The notes under the pieces: generated by a model
The model's database searches: none
The model's input: the letters and a program-made list of their open reading frames with translations, nothing else
Told to the model about the DNA's origin: nothing
Made by a program: the position numbers and the translations under genes
Part shown: positions 6,658 to 9,402 of the stretch, one piece after another
Layout: every line of letters starts with the position of its first letter
How positions within the stretch are numbered: the first letter of the stretch is position 1
Source of the DNA: a bacterium
GTDB taxonomy: Bacteria > Bacteroidota > Bacteroidia > Bacteroidales > Bacteroidaceae
Length of the DNA stretch: 9,402 nt
Assembly: GCA_004559785.1 (NCBI GenBank)
Contig: SFXD01000078.1
Span: 1-9,402, forward strand
Direction of reading: 5' to 3'

Positions 6658-7713
6658 ATGAGCAACGACTTTTGCCTGATATTGGCAGGCGGCAACGGCA
6701 GCCGCCTATGGCCCGTGAGCAGGACGACGAAGCCCAAGCAATTCATGGACTTGCTTGGAACGGGACGTACCATGCTACAGCAGACATACGACCGCGTAGC
6801 CACATTCATCGAGCCTCAAAACATATACATCTCCACCAACGTGCAGTACCTGCCCCTCGTCTACGAACAGCTGCCGCAGGTGGACGACATACACATCCTG
6901 GAGGAACCGCTCAGGCGAGGCACTCTTGCCGCCGTGGCATGGGGCACGGTAGTGATAGCCAAGGCACATCCCGGGGCAAACGTTTTCGTCACCCCTGCAG
7001 ACCACCTGATTATGCAGGAAGACAAGTACCGCGATGACGTGCTGGGTGCACTAAGGTTCGCCTCATCACACGACGGAATCATAGTGACCGGAATACGGCC
7101 CACACGACCCGAGACCGGATACGGATACATACAGACAGGACGACGCATCGAGGAGGGGGTATACAAGGTGAAGTCCTTCACCGAGAAGCCCGACAGCCAC
7201 TTTGCAAACCTCTTCCTGCAGGAAGGCAACTTCCTGTGGAACTCAGGGCTCTTCTGCTTCAACGTCGACATCATGCTCAGCAACCTGTACAGCCTCGTCC
7301 CCGAATACAGGCTCGAGATACCACGCATGATGGCGGAGGCAGAGACGGCCGACCCCAAGCTCGTGCCGCAGTTCTTCTACAGCGTACCCAAGCTCAACGT
7401 CGACGTTTCCATCATGGAGCGCAGCGACAACGTCTACGTACAGCAGGGACACTTCTCCTGGACAGACATCGGCACATGGGCCAGCCTCTACGACGACCGC
7501 CCATCGGACAAGGACGGCAACGTGCTGATGGCAACCAAGGCTTTCCTGTACGACTGCAACGACAATCTCGTACGACTTCCCGAGGGACGCACGGCCGTAA
7601 TAAAGGGGCTTTCCGGCTATGTCATTGCCGAGGAGGGGGAAATCCTAATGATATGCCCTAAGGAGGACATCACTGCCATGCGCAAGATGCACACAGACAC
7701 GAAATTCTCATAA
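6658..7713 (+). CDS. manC: Mannose-1-phosphate guanylyltransferase
   Basis: The enzyme makes GDP-mannose from GTP and mannose-1-phosphate in the cytoplasm, feeding GDP-fucose, LPS/capsule and glycoprotein mannosylation. The 351-residue protein has the full nucleotidyltransferase core: N-terminal LAGGNGSRLWPVSRTTKPKQF (residues 9-29, the GTP-binding signature with Arg16 and Lys27), PADH at 113-116, ETGYGYI at 152-158, FTEKPD at 174-179, NSGLFCF at 195-201 and WTDIGTW at 268-274. A short left-handed-helix-like region follows (about 285-335). The C-terminal phosphomannose isomerase (cupin) domain of bifunctional type II enzymes is absent, so this is the short monofunctional form; the isomerase must be elsewhere. 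ATG at 6658 gives MSNDFCLILAGG, close to family starts. There is no Shine-Dalgarno site. Thirty-one bp separate it from the next gene, so co-transcription is likely. Confidence 0.95.
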   Translation: MSNDFCLILAGGNGSRLWPVSRTTKPKQFMDLLGTGRTMLQQTYDRVATFIEPQNIYISTNVQYLPLVYEQLPQVDDIHILEEPLRRGTLAAVAWGTVVIAKAHPGANVFVTPADHLIMQEDKYRDDVLGALRFASSHDGIIVTGIRPTRPETGYGYIQTGRRIEEGVYKVKSFTEKPDSHFANLFLQEGNFLWNSGLFCFNVDIMLSNLYSLVPEYRLEIPRMMAEAETADPKLVPQFFYSVPKLNVDVSIMERSDNVYVQQGHFSWTDIGTWASLYDDRPSDKDGNVLMATKAFLYDCNDNLVRLPEGRTAVIKGLSGYVIAEEGEILMICPKEDITAMRKMHTDTKFS

Positions 7714-7744
7714 CCAAACCTAATACAAACAAAAAAAAACAATC

Positions 7745-8803
7745 ATGAAAGGTATAGGAATCATAGGATGCGGCAAGATCGCACAGGTAAGGCACATTCC
7801 GGAATATGCCGCCAACCCAAACGCCAGGATAGTAGGCTTCTTCGACATGAACAGGCAAAGGGCTGCCGAACTGGCCAGACAATACGACGCAAGGAGCTAC
7901 GACACGCTCGAACAACTCCTTGCCGACCCTGAGATAGATGCAGTAAGCGTATGCGTTGCCAACCACGCACACGCACAGGTCTCCATCGACGCTATGCGAG
8001 CGGGCAAGGACGTACTGTGCGAGAAACCTATGGCAACTACCATCGAGGAATGCGAGGAAATGGTAAGGGTGGCAGACGAGTGCGGCAGGAAACTAATGAT
8101 AGGGCAAAACCAGAGGCTCGCCAAGGCACACGTCGTGGCACGCAGGCTGCTGGAACAGGGATGGATAGGACGTGTGCTGACATTCCGTACGTGCTTCGGG
8201 CACAGCGGACCAGAGACTTGGAGCGTGGACCCTGGCAAGAACCTGTGGTTCTTCCAGAAGGACAAGGCCGCAATGGGTGTCATGGCTGACCTCGGCATAC
8301 ACAAAACCGACCTCATACAGCATCTGCTCGGACAGAACGTGGTGTCGGTACGCTCGCTCATCACCACACTCGACAAGACCGACCATGAGGGCAACCCCAT
8401 CAGCGTGGACGACAATGCCATCTGCATCTATACCATGGAAAATGGGGTGGCAGGCACTATGACGGCTTCATGGACATACTATGGACAGGAGGACAACTCT
8501 ACCATACTGTACGGCACGAAGGGCATAATGCGCATCTACGATACGGGGCACTCCATAGAGATACACTCCTCCGACGGCGAACATACCATGATGGACGTGG
8601 AACAGATTCAGACCAACGACAACCAGACCAAGTCCGGCATAATCGACATGTTCATCGACTCGCTGGAATCAGGCCCTGAGACTCCTATCTCAGGGCGTGA
8701 CGTACTGGCTGCCATGAGGGCCGTGTTTGCTGCCATCATGAGCAGCGAGCAGTCGCGTGCCATCGACATCCCCGAAAACCGACGCTGGCGACCCTCTCTG
8801 TAG
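7745..8803 (+). CDS. Gfo/Idh/MocA-family NAD(P)-dependent oxidoreductase
   Basis: The 352-residue protein has an N-terminal Rossmann fold beginning IGIIGCGKIAQVRHIP (GxGxxA-like dinucleotide site, residues 5-19). An acidic strand end, FFDMN, follows; its Asp points to NAD(H) preference. Then come the family hallmark CEKPMA (92-97, Lys94 in the EKP motif) and, in the C-terminal domain, DLGIHKTD (182-189) with catalytic His186. The length is typical and there is no signal peptide, so it is cytoplasmic. Members oxidise or reduce a hydroxyl or keto group on sugars, inositols or UDP/GDP-linked sugars. Sequence alone does not give the substrate, though its place directly after manC suggests a sugar. 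The start at 7745 follows an A-rich leader and gives MKGIGIIGCGKIA without extra residues. A short palindrome (CTCTCTGTAGAGAG, 8794-8807) spans the stop codon, without a T-run. Confidence 0.93.
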   Translation: MKGIGIIGCGKIAQVRHIPEYAANPNARIVGFFDMNRQRAAELARQYDARSYDTLEQLLADPEIDAVSVCVANHAHAQVSIDAMRAGKDVLCEKPMATTIEECEEMVRVADECGRKLMIGQNQRLAKAHVVARRLLEQGWIGRVLTFRTCFGHSGPETWSVDPGKNLWFFQKDKAAMGVMADLGIHKTDLIQHLLGQNVVSVRSLITTLDKTDHEGNPISVDDNAICIYTMENGVAGTMTASWTYYGQEDNSTILYGTKGIMRIYDTGHSIEIHSSDGEHTMMDVEQIQTNDNQTKSGIIDMFIDSLESGPETPISGRDVLAAMRAVFAAIMSSEQSRAIDIPENRRWRPSL

Positions 8804-8886
8804 AGAGTAAGGTTCTTGTCGGCAGAGTAGCCGTTTTCTCATATACAACACTCCTCGATTATGGTTTTGTTACCAAATCGCGGCTT

Positions 8887-9009
8887 TTACGTCGTCTCTT
8901 GTTTTCGGTAGGGCAGGAAGAGGACGAGGACGAGGAGGGCAATGGCAGTCAGGCTAACGACGGTGGTTCCGCTTATGTCCCTCATCGCCACGAGGGTGGC
9001 TTGTTGCAT
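8887..9009 (-). CDS. 40-residue single-helix ORF, possible remnant of a transporter C-terminus
   Basis: On the minus strand an ATG at 9009 opens 40 codons ending in TAA at 8887-8889. The start lies 11 bp after the stop of the PD-(D/E)XK gene, with AAGGCAAGG before it. The product begins MQQATLVAMRDISGTTVV, continues with a helix of about 18 residues rich in Leu, Val and Ala, and ends in the basic tail PYRKQETT. The composition resembles the last helix and cytoplasmic tail of an MFS-type transporter, so it could be a gene remnant. It could also be a genuine small membrane protein co-transcribed with its neighbour. No homologue could be checked. The rest of the gap, 8804-8886, shows nothing I can assign. 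Confidence 0.35.
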   Translation of the reverse strand: MQQATLVAMRDISGTTVVSLTAIALLVLVLFLPYRKQETT

Positions 9010-9020
9010 GACCTTGCCTT

Positions 9021-9402
9021 TCAGTCAACCTTCCAATCCGATATCGTACGACGCTCCGTGTCGAAGTTGATTCCAACCTTCACTATCGGCAAGCCGCAGA
9101 GGGTAAACTTGGAGGCATAGTCCTTTAGGTCTATCTGCCTCATGGCTGCCTCGGCACTCTTATTCAGTTTCAACTCGAACAAGTAGAGTGACTTCCTCGT
9201 CTGCATCACCATATCCACACGCCCCGTGGCGGTATGCACCTCAACGTCTATGGTGGTGAACTGCCCGAGCAGGGACAGGATGATGTAGAGCATCTGCTGG
9301 TAATGGCCCTCCGTATTGGCATCGTTGCAGTAAGGCACGGTAAGCAGGTATTCCTGCAGCTGCCTCAACGCCCCGTCTATGTCGTCGTCCTTGAGCGAGA
9401 GG
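9021..9402 (-). CDS. PD-(D/E)XK nuclease-fold protein (PF08011-type), C-terminal part (5' end outside window)
   Basis: The frame enters from the right edge and gives 126 codons, ending in TGA at 9021-9023. It matches the C-terminal nuclease-like domain of the AAA-ATPase-like/PD-(D/E)XK proteins that are highly multiplied in Bacteroidota. Visible: the helix with EGHYQQMLYIILSLLG, a strand ending GRVDMV with the motif Asp (residue 63 of the visible part), then the E-x-K of FELKLNKSAEAAMRQI (Glu76 and Lys78), and the closing block KVGINFDTERRTISDWKV. All three putative catalytic residues are present. The biological role of the family is not settled; nuclease activity is assumed from the fold. 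The TTG at 9368 could be read as a start, but the frame stays open and homologous-looking upstream, so the gene surely continues beyond the window. Confidence 0.85.
   Translation of the reverse strand, partial: LSLKDDDIDGALRQLQEYLLTVPYCNDANTEGHYQQMLYIILSLLGQFTTIDVEVHTATGRVDMVMQTRKSLYLFELKLNKSAEAAMRQIDLKDYASKFTLCGLPIVKVGINFDTERRTISDWKVD

Noticed and set aside
5889..6809. A 306-codon open frame antisense to the SGNH hydrolase and the manC start
   Set aside because: It covers two clearly recognised genes and their gap, and its translation has no recognisable motif. It is a shadow of GC-rich codon use.
8794..8807. CTCTCTGTAGAGAG palindrome at the oxidoreductase stop codon as a terminator
   Set aside because: The stem is only five base pairs, it overlaps the stop codon, and no T-run follows.
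8899..9120. A 73-codon plus-strand ORF with an acidic start
   Set aside because: It runs across the end of the PD-(D/E)XK gene and the small membrane ORF on the other strand, and its acidic run is the reverse of the Leu/Val-rich helix codons.

Overview
The window looks like chromosomal DNA of a Bacteroidota member, most likely Bacteroidales and Prevotella-like. Three things point there: the gene families (OmpA-type C-terminus, DUF4369/TlpA-like lipoprotein, PNPase with an Arg/Pro-rich tail, the PF08011-type PD-(D/E)XK family), promoters resembling the Bacteroidetes -7 box TAnnTTTG, and A-rich leaders without Shine-Dalgarno sites. Core genes are GC-rich (63% in two hand-counted 60-base rows, 2221-2280 and 7441-7500). 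The serpin remnant is lower (47% in rows 601-660 and 721-780). The genus is an inference.

Layout. At the left edge is the 3' end of an OmpA-family gene (+). It converges on a broken serpin gene (-), with a strong hairpin between them at 348-381. The serpin remnant keeps only the C-terminal half and carries a 24-codon in-frame insertion that forms a palindrome at the DNA level. Upstream of it, on the same strand, is an intact pnp (1224-3461, -). A divergent promoter region at 3462-3652 separates pnp from a lipoprotein (3653-4804, +) with a DUF4369-like domain and a thioredoxin fold lacking the CXXC pair. That gene overlaps by 80 bp, tail to tail, with a gate-domain membrane protein (4725-5714, -). 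A second divergent promoter region (5715-5873) leads into a same-strand run: SGNH hydrolase (5874-6572), mannose-1-phosphate guanylyltransferase manC (6658-7713) and a Gfo/Idh/MocA oxidoreductase (7745-8803). At the right edge, on the minus strand, are the C-terminal part of a PD-(D/E)XK family protein and, 11 bp after it, a 40-codon single-helix ORF.

How they work together. The plus-strand run 5874-8803 is plausibly one transcription unit for glycan or activated-sugar metabolism: GDP-mannose synthesis, a sugar-type NAD(P) oxidoreductase and a secreted esterase. The other genes look like independent housekeeping or envelope functions. No tRNA, rRNA, CRISPR, IS or phage genes were seen. The most interesting object is the palindromic element inside the serpin remnant. 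Because serpin spacing is so conserved, the element's borders can be read almost to the base.
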